A DNA stretch of 64,000 nt from Actinomadura rifamycini DSM 43936. Its GTDB lineage: Bacteria > Actinomycetota > Actinomycetes > Streptosporangiales > Streptosporangiaceae. Position numbers and translations under genes: made by a program. The notes under the pieces are model-generated. The model worked only from the letters and a program-made list of their open reading frames with translations, was not told the DNA's origin and searched no databases. The DNA lies in NCBI RefSeq assembly GCF_000425065.1, contig NZ_AULB01000008.1:186001-250000 (forward strand), in the 5' to 3' direction. Positions 44,373 through 53,180 of this stretch are shown piece by piece. The first letter of the stretch is position 1; each line of letters starts with the position of its first letter.

Positions 44373-44792
44373 CTAGACCGGTCGCCTCCAGGGGTACGGA
44401 CCCGACACGCCGCCCATCAGGGTGGCGCCCTTGCGGGCCGTGGCCGAAGCCTGGATGGTCACGTCTTCGAGAAGGTGGTCGAAGACACTCCACCCCTGCT
44501 CGTCCTGGAATCGCTGCGCACGGCGGACGCCGCGCAGATCACGGAGATCGCGCAGGTCACGCGGCTGCTCGCCGATTTCGGCACAACGCCGGACGGCAGG
44601 GATCGCCTCGTAGCCGAGGACTGATCCGCTGATCGGCTCGTGACCGCCGGTGCCGGCGGACGCGCCGCGCACTCTGGCCATGCGCGGGGCGTCGGCGGAC
44701 ACCGGGGAATAGGCGGTCGGGGAGCCGGGGCATGCGGCGTTCCGGGACGGCGTGTTCGAGAACATCGTGAAGATCACCGGACTGCACACCAC
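44373..44792 (-). CDS. Leader ORF upstream of whiB7
   Basis: An open frame in the whiB7 leader ending 22 nt before the terminator stem. The likely start is GTG 44792, with AGGAG 8 nt upstream (139 residues); later in-frame ATGs at 44765 and 44417 (the last giving MGGVSGPYPWRRPV) are alternatives. Codon third positions are mostly G/C from about 44765 on, supporting translation. The product has a DLRDLRDLRGVRR repeat and no known domain. In mycobacterial whiB7, ribosome behaviour on a leader ORF decides whether the terminator forms; the same role is inferred here. Confidence 0.6.
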   Translation of the reverse strand: MVCSPVIFTMFSNTPSRNAACPGSPTAYSPVSADAPRMARVRGASAGTGGHEPISGSVLGYEAIPAVRRCAEIGEQPRDLRDLRDLRGVRRAQRFQDEQGWSVFDHLLEDVTIQASATARKGATLMGGVSGPYPWRRPV

Positions 44793-44862
44793 CTCTCTGG
44801 CTCCTCGGGCCGGACCGGGCGGACCAAGATCCACCAGGCGGCCGCCTGATTGCTCGCGTACG

Positions 44863-44901
44863 AGACTACGGGGACTTCGGCAAATCGAGCAAGGTATTTT
44901 T
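44863..44901 (-). promoter_or_regulatory. whiB7 promoter with AT-rich WhiB7-binding patch
   Basis: AAAAATA (44901-44895), CC, TTGCTC (44892-44887), 18 bases, TAGTCT (44868-44863) on the minus strand. An AT-rich patch directly upstream of the -35 is the known hallmark of WhiB7-activated promoters, so autoactivation is expected. Confidence 0.75.
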
Positions 44902-44992
44902 GACCTGCGGTTTTGTGGGCCACTTCACCAAGATCGCGGGGAACCCGCGCCGTTCCGACCGCGTCGAAACTCTCGGGAGAGCTGCGGGACGA

Positions 44993-45853
44993 TCAGTCCG
45001 AAACGCGGACGAGCCCCTCCTGCATCACGGACACCACCAATTCCCCCGAACGGGTGAACACCTGCCCCCGGGCGAGCCCGCGTGCGCCCCCTGCGAACGG
45101 GGTGTCCTGGTAGTAGAGCAGCCAGTCGTCGGCGCGGAACGGGCGGTGGAACCACATCGCGTGGTCGAGGCTGGCGCCCATCGTCCGCTTGTCGCCCCAC
45201 GCGAGGCCGTGGTTGAGCAGGACGGTGTCCAGGAGCGTCATGTCGGACGCGTACGTCATCAGGCACACGTGCAGCAGCGGGTCGTCCGGGAGTTCCCCGT
45301 CGACCTTCAGCCACACCTTCGACTCCGGCGTGGCCAGCGCCGGATCCTTGGCGGCCTCCCAGGTCAGCGGGGTGGCGTGCCGGATGTCGATGGGCCGCCG
45401 GTTCACGAACTCCTCGGCGCCGCGCCGTCCGAACAGGGGCGTGAGCCGGGTGAGCGAGTCGGGGAGCGTCTCCGGGTCGGGCGCGTCCGGCATCGGCGCC
45501 CGATGCTCCGGGCCGTCCTCGACGATCTGGAACGACGCGGACAGCGTGAAGATCGCCTTGCCGTGCTGGACGGCGGTGACGCGGCGCGTGGTGAAGGACC
45601 GGCCGTCGCGGACCCGGTCGACCGTGTAGACGATCGGGACGAGCGGGTCGCCCGGCCGCAGGAAGTAGGCGTGCAGCGAGTGCACGGGGCGGTTGACCGG
45701 GACGGTGCGGCCGGCGGCGACGAGCGCCTGCCCGGCGACCTGCCCTCCGAAGACGCGTTGCCGCCGCTCCTCGGCCGTGCGGCCGCGGAAGATGTCGTTC
45801 TCGATCTGCTCCAGGTCCAGCAGGTCCAGCAGAGCCTTCAGAGTCTCCTTCAC
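44993..45853 (-). CDS. tesB: Acyl-CoA thioesterase II (TesB)
   Basis: Double-hotdog thioesterase, 286 residues, that cleaves acyl-CoA to free acid and CoA. Seen: the N-terminal RVFGGQVAGQALVAA, HSLHAYFLRPGDP, the SFTTRRVTAVQHGKAIFTL strand and the C-terminal LDHAMWFHRPFRADDWLLY with the conserved Asp of the catalytic site. The start is GTG 45853 with GGGAG upstream. Between uvrD2 and whiB7 on the same strand; its stop lies just ahead of the whiB7 promoter, which thus starts within the intergenic gap. Confidence 0.93.
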   Translation of the reverse strand: MKETLKALLDLLDLEQIENDIFRGRTAEERRQRVFGGQVAGQALVAAGRTVPVNRPVHSLHAYFLRPGDPLVPIVYTVDRVRDGRSFTTRRVTAVQHGKAIFTLSASFQIVEDGPEHRAPMPDAPDPETLPDSLTRLTPLFGRRGAEEFVNRRPIDIRHATPLTWEAAKDPALATPESKVWLKVDGELPDDPLLHVCLMTYASDMTLLDTVLLNHGLAWGDKRTMGASLDHAMWFHRPFRADDWLLYYQDTPFAGGARGLARGQVFTRSGELVVSVMQEGLVRVSD

Positions 45854-45915
45854 GCCCGACAGTCTCCCTCATCCGGCCGTGTGACCGGCCTCTCACCCTG
45901 GCCCGGAGGGCCCGT

Positions 45916-47985
45916 TCAGACGCCGCAGAGGCCGAGGACGGCGTCGCCGTAGCGGTCCAGCTTGACCTTGCCCACACCCGGGATCCGGGCGAGTTCCTCC
46001 CGCGACTCGGGCCGGTGCTCCGCGATGGCCTGCAGCGTCGCGTCCGTGAACACGACGTACGCGGGGATCCGCTGCTCGGCCGACACCTCGGCGCGCCAGT
46101 CCTTGAGGGCGGCCAGCAGCTCCTCGTTCAGCTCGGCCGGGCAGTCCTCGCAGCGGCCCAGCTTGCGCTCGACGGCCGCGGTCAGCGGGCGTCCGCACAC
46201 CCGGCACGGCTGCGGCCCCTTCGCCGGACGCCGCTTCGCCGACCGGTCGAGCCGGGCCGGGGTGTGCGTCGCGGTCTTGCCGGTGAGGCCGTCCAGGAAC
46301 CGGGACGGGCGCCGCGCCTGCGCCCCGCCCGGCGACCGCGACAGCGCCCACGACAGGTGCAGGTGGGCGCGTGCCCGGGTGACGCCCACGTAGAGCAGGC
46401 GGCGCTCCTCCTCCACCTGGGCGGGCGTCTTGGCGTAGATGATCGGGACGGTGCCCTCGGCGAGGCCCACGAGGAACACCGCGTCCCACTCCAGGCCCTT
46501 CGCGGCGTGCAGGGACGCGAGGGTGACGCCTTCCAGCGGCGGCGCGTGCTGGGCGGCGGCGCGCTCCTCCAGTTCGGCGACGAACTCGGGCAGCCCCGCC
46601 CGCGGGTCGTCGGCGGCCATGTCCTCGGCGAGCTGCGCCAGCGCGGCCAGCGACTCCCACCGCGCGCGCGCAACGCCGGCCCCTTCGGGCGGGCGGTCGG
46701 AGAACCCCGCGCCCGACAGCACGTGCCGCACCGTCCGGATCAGCCCGGTGCCGTCGGTCTCGGCGTCGGCGCCCGCGCGGGCCGCGCCCCGCAGCCGCAC
46801 GACCGCCTCGCGCACCTCGGGCCGTTCGAAGAACCGCTCCGCGCCCCGCAGGACGTACGGGACGTTCGCGGCGGCGAGCGCCGACTCGTACGTCTCCGAC
46901 TGCGCGTTCGTCCGGAACAGGATCGCGATCTCGCGGGACGGGACGCCCTCGTCGACGAGCTTGCGGACGCGCCGCGCGGTGTCGTCGGCCTCGGCGATCT
47001 CGTCGTCGTACTCGTTGAACAGCGGCGCGGGGCCGTCCGGGCGCTGCGCCACCAGCTCCAGCGCGTGCCCGGACGCGGGCGCCCGCCCGAGCAGCCCGTT
47101 CGCCAGCCCCACCACCTGCGGCGTCGACCGGTAGTCGCGGACGAGCCGGACGACCTTGGCGCCGGGGTGGTCGGCGGTGAAGTTCAGCAGGTGGGCGGCG
47201 CTCGCGCCGGTGAACGAGTAGATCGTCTGGTTGGGGTCGCCGACGACGCAGATGTCGTCGCGGTCGCCGAGCCAGGTGTCGAGCAGCATCTTCTGCAGCG
47301 GGTTGACGTCCTGGAACTCGTCGACGACGAAGTACCGGTACTGGTCGCGGACCTGGTTGGCGACCTCCCGGTGCTCGGTCAGCACGGCGGCGGTCAGCTC
47401 GAGCATCCCCTCGAAGTCGAGCAGGTTGCGCTGCCGCCGCAGCTCCTCGTACATCGCGTACGTCCGGGCCACGTCGGCGATCTCGACGGACGGCCGCCGC
47501 GCCGCCCGCGCGGCCGCCGCCGCGTAGTCCTCGGGGCGGTGCTGCGTGACCTTCGCCCACTCGATCTCGCCCGCGACGTCCCGCAGCTCGCCGCCGCCCA
47601 GCGACACGCCGATCTCGCGCGCCGCGTCCGCGACCACCCGGATCTTGGACTCCAGGATCTTCGGCGGCTCGCCCCCGACCACGCGCGGCCAGAAGTAGGT
47701 GAGCTGCCGCAGCGCCGCCGCGTGGAACGTGCGGGCCTGCACGCCGGGCGCGCCGAGCGCCCGCAGCCGCCCGCGCAGCTCCCCCGCGGCGCGGGTGGTG
47801 AACGTCACGGCCAGCACCCGCTGCGGGGCGACCACGCCGGACCGCACCGCGTACGCGATGCGGTGCGTGATCGCCCGCGTCTTGCCCGTCCCGGCCCCCG
47901 CCAGGACGCACACCGGCCCCCGTACCGCCTCCGCGACGGCCCGCTGCTCGGGATCGAGTCCCTCCAGCACCGACTCCAACGACAT
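45916..47985 (-). CDS. uvrD2: ATP-dependent DNA helicase UvrD2
   Basis: Superfamily 1A 3'-5' helicase, 689 residues. Seen: Walker A LAGAGTGKTRAITHRIAY, motif II VVDEFQDVNPLQK, GDPNQTIYSFTGA, VRDYRSTPQV, LHAAKGLEWDAVF and VTRARAHLHLSW. A tetracysteine region (CRVCGRPL and CEDC) precedes a C-terminal HRDC domain (RELARIPGVGKVKLDRYG); this combination identifies the actinobacterial UvrD2. ATG 47985 is right behind a G-run ribosome site. Divergent from mycoredoxin; the same pairing exists in mycobacteria (Rv3198c-Rv3198A). Confidence 0.95.
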   Translation of the reverse strand: MSLESVLEGLDPEQRAVAEAVRGPVCVLAGAGTGKTRAITHRIAYAVRSGVVAPQRVLAVTFTTRAAGELRGRLRALGAPGVQARTFHAAALRQLTYFWPRVVGGEPPKILESKIRVVADAAREIGVSLGGGELRDVAGEIEWAKVTQHRPEDYAAAAARAARRPSVEIADVARTYAMYEELRRQRNLLDFEGMLELTAAVLTEHREVANQVRDQYRYFVVDEFQDVNPLQKMLLDTWLGDRDDICVVGDPNQTIYSFTGASAAHLLNFTADHPGAKVVRLVRDYRSTPQVVGLANGLLGRAPASGHALELVAQRPDGPAPLFNEYDDEIAEADDTARRVRKLVDEGVPSREIAILFRTNAQSETYESALAAANVPYVLRGAERFFERPEVREAVVRLRGAARAGADAETDGTGLIRTVRHVLSGAGFSDRPPEGAGVARARWESLAALAQLAEDMAADDPRAGLPEFVAELEERAAAQHAPPLEGVTLASLHAAKGLEWDAVFLVGLAEGTVPIIYAKTPAQVEEERRLLYVGVTRARAHLHLSWALSRSPGGAQARRPSRFLDGLTGKTATHTPARLDRSAKRRPAKGPQPCRVCGRPLTAAVERKLGRCEDCPAELNEELLAALKDWRAEVSAEQRIPAYVVFTDATLQAIAEHRPESREELARIPGVGKVKLDRYGDAVLGLCGV

Positions 47986-48055
47986 CCCCCCATGTTCGCA
48001 GCAGTCACCGACCGGGTCGGCCCGTCCCGCGCATTGTGGACGGCCGATGTCCGCA

Positions 48056-48082
48056 CGGAATGAGAATCGGGCATCTAGTGTT
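48056..48082 (+). promoter_or_regulatory. SigR-dependent promoter of the mycoredoxin gene
   Basis: CGGAAT (48056-48061), exactly 18 bases, GTT (48080-48082), matching the SigR consensus apart from the first base. The predicted transcription start lies about 50 nt before the mycoredoxin ATG. It places the gene in the regulon of sigR at 1241. Confidence 0.85.
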
Positions 48083-48139
48083 CTTCCGTACGCGCGATCT
48101 CGCGCGACCGTAGGAACGACGAGGGAGGACGACGCACCG

Positions 48140-48433
48140 ATGGCGACGCCCACCGCCGACCGGGCCGAGGTGCCCGCCGGGCAGCTCACCATGTACACGA
48201 CGACCTGGTGCGGCTTCTGCCGGCGCCTCAAGAGCCAGCTCGCCCGGGACGGGATCGAGATGGTCGAGATCGACATCGAGCGCGACCCGAAGGCCGCCGA
48301 GTTCGTGATGAGCGTGAACGGCGGGAACCAGACGGTTCCGACGGTCACGATCTCGGGCTCCGACATCGTCCTCACCAACCCGAGCGCGAAGGAAGTCAAG
48401 CGCCACCTGGCGGAACTCGCCGCCGGGGCCTGA
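48140..48433 (+). CDS. mrx1: Mycoredoxin (glutaredoxin-like)
   Basis: A 97-residue thioredoxin-fold oxidoreductase that reduces mycothiol mixed disulfides. Seen: YTTTWCGFCRRLK with the CxxC active site, the cis-Pro segment QTVPTVTI and GSDIVLTNPSAKEV. ATG 48140 has a GGGAGGAC site. It is transcribed from the SigR promoter just upstream and is divergent from uvrD2; the 16-bp hairpin after it ends the message. Together with SigR/RsrA it shows mycothiol-based redox control in this organism. Confidence 0.95.
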   Translation: MATPTADRAEVPAGQLTMYTTTWCGFCRRLKSQLARDGIEMVEIDIERDPKAAEFVMSVNGGNQTVPTVTISGSDIVLTNPSAKEVKRHLAELAAGA

Positions 48434-48446
48434 TCCCACCGCGTTG

Positions 48447-48494
48447 CGAAGGCCCGCCGACCGCCGGAACCCGAGCCCGGTCGGCGGGCCTTCG
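48447..48494. terminator. Bidirectional terminator between mycoredoxin and nudC
   Basis: A perfect 16-bp stem (CGAAGGCCCGCCGACC and its complement) with a 16-nt loop between convergent genes. Confidence 0.82.
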
Positions 48495-48515
48495 GCGTCC
48501 GCGCGGACCCCGGGG

Positions 48516-49427
48516 TCAGAACGGGGGCATGTTGGGGAGTTCGCCGCCGTACCAGCGCATGATGAGCTGGGCGGCGATGGACAGCGGGCCCGGGGCGACG
48601 ATGTCGCCCGCGTCGAGCGCGGAGCGCAGGTCGTCGCGGGTGTACCAGGCGGCGTCCACGATCTCCTCCTGGTCGGGGCGCAGCGCGGTCTCGTCGGTCG
48701 CGGCGGTGAAGCCGAGCATGAGGCTCTGCGGCATCGGCCACGGCTGGCTGCCCAGGTACCGGACGTCCCGGACGTGCAGGCCGACCTCCTCGTGGACCTC
48801 GCGGGCGACGGCCTGTTCGAGGGACTCGCCGGGTTCGACGAACCCGGCGAGGATCGAGCGGCGGTCGGCGGGCCACTGGGGCCCGCGGGCGAGCAGGACG
48901 CGGTCGTCCGGATCGGTGACGAGCATGATCACGGCCGGGTCGACGCGGGGGAACTGCTGGGCGCCGTCGCGGGGGCAGACGCGGACGTGCCCGCCCTGCG
49001 CCACGCGCGTCCCGGCGCCGCAGCGGGGGCAGAACCGGTGGGTGGCGTGCCAGTGCTGGAGCGCGACGGCGTGGGTGAGCAGCCCGGAGTCGCGGTCGCC
49101 GAGGACGGCGCCGACGCGGCGCAGGCCGGCCCGGTCGGCGCCCTCGACGGCGACGTCTCCCGCGACCGCGAAGTAGGCGGTGCCGTCGGCGTCGACGCCG
49201 AGGAAGAGGCGGTCGCCGTCGGGGGCCTGGGCGGGCGGGACGAAGACGAGCGCGGGCGCGGGCTCGTGGACGACCGGGGCGCGGCCCTCGTGCACCGCCA
49301 GGACGCGGGTGCGCGGGTCGTCCCAGGCCGCGGCGAGCCAGGCGTCGTCGCGGCGCCGCTCGGCGGCCCGGTCCAGGGTGCCGCGCGCGAGCGCCAGCCA
49401 TTCGAGCGGGCCGTCGGTCACCGTCAT
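48516..49427 (-). CDS. nudC: NAD+ diphosphatase NudC
   Basis: Nudix enzyme, 303 residues, that hydrolyses NAD(H) and can remove NAD caps from RNA. Seen: a zinc-ribbon region FCPRCGAGT...VCPRDG, where the fourth Cys of the usual pair is Asp, then a canonical Nudix box GFVEPGESLEQAVAREVHEEVGL in two parts, and the NudC signature SQPWPMPQS. ATG 49427 follows GGGGGAGA. It converges on mycoredoxin. The mycobacterial homologue is Rv3199c. Confidence 0.94.
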   Translation of the reverse strand: MTVTDGPLEWLALARGTLDRAAERRRDDAWLAAAWDDPRTRVLAVHEGRAPVVHEPAPALVFVPPAQAPDGDRLFLGVDADGTAYFAVAGDVAVEGADRAGLRRVGAVLGDRDSGLLTHAVALQHWHATHRFCPRCGAGTRVAQGGHVRVCPRDGAQQFPRVDPAVIMLVTDPDDRVLLARGPQWPADRRSILAGFVEPGESLEQAVAREVHEEVGLHVRDVRYLGSQPWPMPQSLMLGFTAATDETALRPDQEEIVDAAWYTRDDLRSALDAGDIVAPGPLSIAAQLIMRWYGGELPNMPPF

Positions 49428-49497
49428 GTGTCTCCCCCTGTTCGTGTCGCCGCGGGCCGTGCCGGCGGCGGCGCGGTCGGCGCCGCCGCCGGTGGTG

Positions 49498-50901
49498 TCA
49501 GCGCAGTGCGGCGGCGAGTTCTTCCCACAGGTGCGCGGCGGTCTCGGCGCCCTTGAGCAGCAGCGGGATCTCGGCCTTCTCGTTCGGTGCGTGGATGCGG
49601 TCGTCGTCCAGCCCGACCGCGACGAAGATGAGCGGCGCGTCGAGGACGTCGGCGAGGTCGGCCTCGGGGCCGCTGCCGCCCTCGCGGGTGAACAGCACCT
49701 CGCGGCCGAAGGCGCGCTCCATGGCGCGGCGGGCGGCGAGCACGCCGGGCGAGTCGATCGGCGAGAAGCAGGGCCGGACGCCGCCGCCGGGGATCCGCAC
49801 CTCGGCCTCGACGCCGGGCGGGGTGCGCTCGGCGACCCAGGCGCGGAACGACTCCTGCACCTTGCCGGGGTCCTGGCCGGCGACGAGCCGGAACGAGATC
49901 TTGGCGTGGGCCTCGCGGGGGACGATCGTCTTGCCGCCGGCGCCGGTGTGCCCGCCCCACATGCCGTTGATCTCGGCGGTGGGGCGCGCCCAGACGCGTT
50001 CGAGGGTCGTGTAGCCCTTCTCGCCGTGCGGGGCGCGGCTGTTCCCGGCGGTGCGGAGCCACTCGGCCTCGTCGAACGGGAGTTTCGCGAACAGGGCGCG
50101 CTCGTCGGCGGTCAGCGGGACGACGTCGTCGTAGAAGCCGGGGAGGGTGACGCGCTCGTCGGCGTCGTGCAGGCCGGCGAGGAGCGCCGCCATCGCGTGC
50201 AGCGGGTTCGGGACGGCGCCGCCGAACGAGCCGGAGTGCAGGTCGGTGGCGGGGCCGCGGAGGGTGACCTCGGCCTCGGTGAGGCCGCGCATGCCGGTGC
50301 ACATGGACGGGACGTCGGCGGCCCACATCGTGGTGTCGCTGATGACGACCGCGTCGCAGGCGAGGCGGTCGCGGTGCGCGCGCAGCAGGTCGGCGAAGTG
50401 CAGGGAGCCGGACTCCTCCTCGCCCTCGACCAGGAGCTTCACGGTGACGGGCGGGGCCTGCGCGCCGGTCGCGGCGAGCAGGGCGCGGAGCCCGAGGGTG
50501 TGGAAGAAGACCTGGCCCTTGTCGTCGGACGCGCCGCGGCCGATGAGGCGGTCGCCGTCCTCGACGGGGGCGAACGGGTCGGTGTCCCATGCGTCGAGGG
50601 GTTCGACGGGTTGGACGTCGTGGTGCCCGTAGACGACGACGGACGGGGTGTCCGGGTCGGCGGCGGGCCATTCGGCGAACACGGCGGGCAGTCCGGGCGT
50701 GTCCCAGACCTCGACGGTGGGCCAGCCCTGGCCGCGCAGGTGGTCGGCGAGCCAGGCGGCGGACCGGCGGACGTCGCCGGCGTGGGCGGGGTCGCCGGAG
50801 ACGGACGGGATCGCCAGCCATTCCTTGAGGTCGGCGACGAACCGGTCGCGCTCGCCGCGGATGTATCCGACAACGTCGATGTTCTCGACTGCGTCGTTCA
50901 C
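49498..50901 (-). CDS. M20-family metallodipeptidase
   Basis: Zinc-dependent peptidase of the M20/DapE-CNDP type, 467 residues, cytoplasmic, splitting dipeptides or related amides. Seen: VVYGHHDVQP with a metal His/Asp, GRGASDDKGQ with the bridging Asp, the catalytic pair in VEGEEESGS, the dimerisation-domain HSGSFGG, and GGSGPEADLAD and HAPNEKAEI at the C-terminal metal site. The start is GTG 50901 with AAAGGGG upstream; the frame is open further without support. Divergent from the DUF4031 gene; 70 bp upstream of nudC, possibly read together with it. Confidence 0.93.
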   Translation of the reverse strand: MNDAVENIDVVGYIRGERDRFVADLKEWLAIPSVSGDPAHAGDVRRSAAWLADHLRGQGWPTVEVWDTPGLPAVFAEWPAADPDTPSVVVYGHHDVQPVEPLDAWDTDPFAPVEDGDRLIGRGASDDKGQVFFHTLGLRALLAATGAQAPPVTVKLLVEGEEESGSLHFADLLRAHRDRLACDAVVISDTTMWAADVPSMCTGMRGLTEAEVTLRGPATDLHSGSFGGAVPNPLHAMAALLAGLHDADERVTLPGFYDDVVPLTADERALFAKLPFDEAEWLRTAGNSRAPHGEKGYTTLERVWARPTAEINGMWGGHTGAGGKTIVPREAHAKISFRLVAGQDPGKVQESFRAWVAERTPPGVEAEVRIPGGGVRPCFSPIDSPGVLAARRAMERAFGREVLFTREGGSGPEADLADVLDAPLIFVAVGLDDDRIHAPNEKAEIPLLLKGAETAAHLWEELAAALR

Positions 50902-50977
50902 GTGCCATGCCCCTTTGCATGTCGTCGTACTGTCGTGCACAGTACGGGATCGCCGCACTCGCCCACGGGAGGGCCTC

Positions 50978-51286
50978 TTGATCCTCATCGATCCGCCGCT
51001 GTGGCCGGCGCGCGGCCGGGTGTGGTCGCACATGGTCAGCGACGTGTCGTACGCGGAGTTGCACGCGTTCGCCGAGGAACTCGGGATGCCGCCGCGCGCG
51101 TTCGACCGCGACCACTACGACGTCCCGTCCGAGTTGTACCAGGCGGCGGTCGTGCAGGGGGCGGTACCGGTGGGCTGCCAGGAGTTGCTGTCGCGTCTGA
51201 CGCGTGCGGGGCTGCGCCGCCGCAAGGTCGTGCGGGAGTCGCTGCGCGCGCGCTCGGCCGTGGCCGATGCGTCAGGTTTTCAGTAG
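50978..51286 (+). CDS. DUF4031 domain protein
   Basis: A 102-residue protein: LIDPPLWPARGRVWSHMVSD at the start, HAFAEELGMPPRAFDRDHYD in the middle and a basic C-terminal helix (LRRRKVVRESLRAR). This matches the conserved small DUF4031 family of actinobacteria; function unknown. The start is TTG 50978 right after GGGAGGG, and the product then begins in the conserved way. Its 3' end overlaps the convergent HD gene by 15 bp. Confidence 0.8.
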   Translation: MILIDPPLWPARGRVWSHMVSDVSYAELHAFAEELGMPPRAFDRDHYDVPSELYQAAVVQGAVPVGCQELLSRLTRAGLRRRKVVRESLRARSAVADASGFQ

Positions 51287-51880
51287 GGCCAGTTCCGTCT
51301 GGATGTTGTGCCGTGCGGCCTCCTCGAAGCGCGCGCGGGCCGGCGGCGTGTTGAACAGGGACGGCAGCGCGAGCAGGGACTCGAGCACCTGCGCGCGTCC
51401 GGCCCGGTAGAGCTCCTCGGGGACGAACGCGTACTCCTCGCGGACGGCGGCGGCGTAGGCGGCGTACGCGTCGGGTGCGGCGCCGAGGATCGCGAGGTCG
51501 GCGTCGCACAGCACCCGGCCGTCGCGGTCGCCGGGGTCGGGCGCGTGCGCGGCGGTCAGCTCGACGAGCCGGACGACCCGGGCGACGTCGCCCGGGGGCA
51601 GGTCGGTGTCGGTGAGCATGCGGTCGGCGAGGCGGGCGCTGCGCTCCTCGTTGTCGGCGCGCTCGGGGTCGTAGACGGCGTCGTGGAACCAGGCGGCGAG
51701 CCGCACGACGTCGGGGGACGCGGCGTGGTCGGCGAGCTCGTCCACGAGGTCGAGGACGGCGGCGAGGTGCTCGCGGGTGTGGTAGCGGCGGTGCGGTTCG
51801 CCGTAGCGGGCGTCGAGCTCGGCGCCGATGTGCCGGGTGTGCGGCCCGGCCAGCGCGACCCACCGCTCGATGAGGTCCAT
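51272..51880 (-). CDS. HD-domain metal-dependent phosphohydrolase-like protein
   Basis: A 202-residue HD-superfamily protein. Seen: RYHTREHLAAVLDLVDEL (first metal His), LAAWFHDAVYDPERADNEERSA (the HD pair and following acidic residues) and CDADLAILGA (later metal Asp). Such small predicted hydrolases act on phosphate esters or nucleotides; the substrate is unknown. ATG 51880 is used; an open frame extends upstream without support. Divergent from the siderophore operon, whose iron box lies between. Confidence 0.85.
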   Translation of the reverse strand: MDLIERWVALAGPHTRHIGAELDARYGEPHRRYHTREHLAAVLDLVDELADHAASPDVVRLAAWFHDAVYDPERADNEERSARLADRMLTDTDLPPGDVARVVRLVELTAAHAPDPGDRDGRVLCDADLAILGAAPDAYAAYAAAVREEYAFVPEELYRAGRAQVLESLLALPSLFNTPPARARFEEAARHNIQTELALLKT

Positions 51881-51978
51881 GGGCCCATCTTGGCGGATCC
51901 GGGGACGGCGGGAGACACGCGGTGCCATCGTTCTTGCCCGCGGGGTGCCGTGCCGCCACTATGGTGGGCGATCTGGAG

Positions 51979-51997
51979 TTAGGCAAGGCTTACCTCA
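51979..51997. promoter_or_regulatory. Iron box (IdeR/DmdR1-type operator) of the siderophore operon
   Basis: TTAGGCAAGGCTTACCTCA matches 15 of 19 positions of the actinobacterial iron box TTAGGTTAGGCTAACCTAA, 16 bp before the start of the first operon gene. When iron is plentiful a DtxR-type repressor should bind here. Confidence 0.82.
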
Positions 51998-52013
51998 TTG
52001 GAAAGGCCCCCTC

Positions 52014-53180
52014 GTGGCCGCCTCCCTCTACCTGGCCGCCGGCAAGGCGACCGACTCGGTGACGCACGGGTTCCTGCCCGCCGCCGGACGCCTGGGGCTG
52101 GACGTGGTCCTGCTCACCGACCGTCCCGCCGAGCACGCGGACGCCCCGGCGCCGGTCCGCGCGGTCGTCGAATGCGACGTCTCCGACTTCCGGGACGTCA
52201 TCGACCGGATCGACCGGACCGCCGCGCCCGGGACGCCCGCCGGGGTGTTCTCCAACAGCGACTTCCTCCAGGCTCCGGCCGCCCTGGCCGCCGCGTACTT
52301 CGGGCTGCCCGGCAAGGACTGGCGGGCGGCCGCGCGGGCGAAGAACAAGGCGCTGGCCCGCCGCCACCTCGCGCACCTCGACCCCGTCTTCTCCGCGGAC
52401 GCCCGCGCGGTCCCGGCGGACGCGCCGTACCCGCTGGTCGTCAAGCCGCGCGAGGGCGTCGCCAGCGAGGACGTCCTGCTGGTGCGGGACGCGGCCGAGC
52501 TGCGGGCCCGCGTCGCGGAGATCGGCGCGCGGCGCGCGGACCCGCTCGTCGCCGAGGAGTACCTGCCCGGGACGCTGCACACCCTGGAGACCCTCGGGGA
52601 CGGGCACGAGGTGCGGGTGCTCGGGTCGTTCCGCACGGACGTGTCCCCGCCGCCGCACTTCGTGGAGGAACGCCTCGAATGGGCGCCTCCTCCCCCGGAG
52701 ACGCCGCAGGTCCTCGCCCAGCTGGAGGCGCTCGGCGCGGGGTTCGGCGCGTGCCACACCGAGTTCGTCGTCCACGCGGGCCGCGCCCGGATCATCGAGG
52801 TGAACTACCGGCTGATCGGCGACCACTGCGACTTCCTGCTCGCCGACCTGCTGGGCGTCCCGCTGCACGAGCAGATCCTCCGGGCGCACCTCGGGGAGCG
52901 CCTGGCCCCGGCCGTCCCGCGCCCGCGCGGGCACGCGGTCGCCGAGCCGGTCATCGCCGACCGCCCCGGCCGGCTGGCCGCCGCGCCCGGCCCCGTCGAA
53001 CTGGACGACGGCGGCGTGCGGCTCGCGTACCGGCCGCAGCGCGCCGTCGGCGACGAGGTCGCCCTCACCCGGACGAACCGGGACTACCTGGGCACCGTGC
53101 GCGCGATCGGGCCGGACCCGGACGGCGTCCGGGCGGCCCTCGCCCGCTTCCGCGCCGCCCACGAGTGGACGATCGCGTGA
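52014..53180 (+). CDS. ATP-grasp ligase of the NIS siderophore operon (PvsA-like)
   Basis: A 388-residue ATP-grasp enzyme that joins a carboxylate to an amine through an acyl phosphate. Seen: PLVVKPREGVASEDVLLV (ATP-binding Lys), VAEEYLPGTLHTLETL, ACHTEFVVHAGRARIIEVNYRL (metal-binding Glu/Asn) and DHCDFLLADLLG. GTG 52014 follows GGAAAGG. It is the first gene of an iron-regulated operon whose gene order matches pvsA in the vibrioferrin operon, where PvsA is such a ligase. It overlaps the next gene as GTGA. Confidence 0.85.
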   Translation: MAASLYLAAGKATDSVTHGFLPAAGRLGLDVVLLTDRPAEHADAPAPVRAVVECDVSDFRDVIDRIDRTAAPGTPAGVFSNSDFLQAPAALAAAYFGLPGKDWRAAARAKNKALARRHLAHLDPVFSADARAVPADAPYPLVVKPREGVASEDVLLVRDAAELRARVAEIGARRADPLVAEEYLPGTLHTLETLGDGHEVRVLGSFRTDVSPPPHFVEERLEWAPPPPETPQVLAQLEALGAGFGACHTEFVVHAGRARIIEVNYRLIGDHCDFLLADLLGVPLHEQILRAHLGERLAPAVPRPRGHAVAEPVIADRPGRLAAAPGPVELDDGGVRLAYRPQRAVGDEVALTRTNRDYLGTVRAIGPDPDGVRAALARFRAAHEWTIA

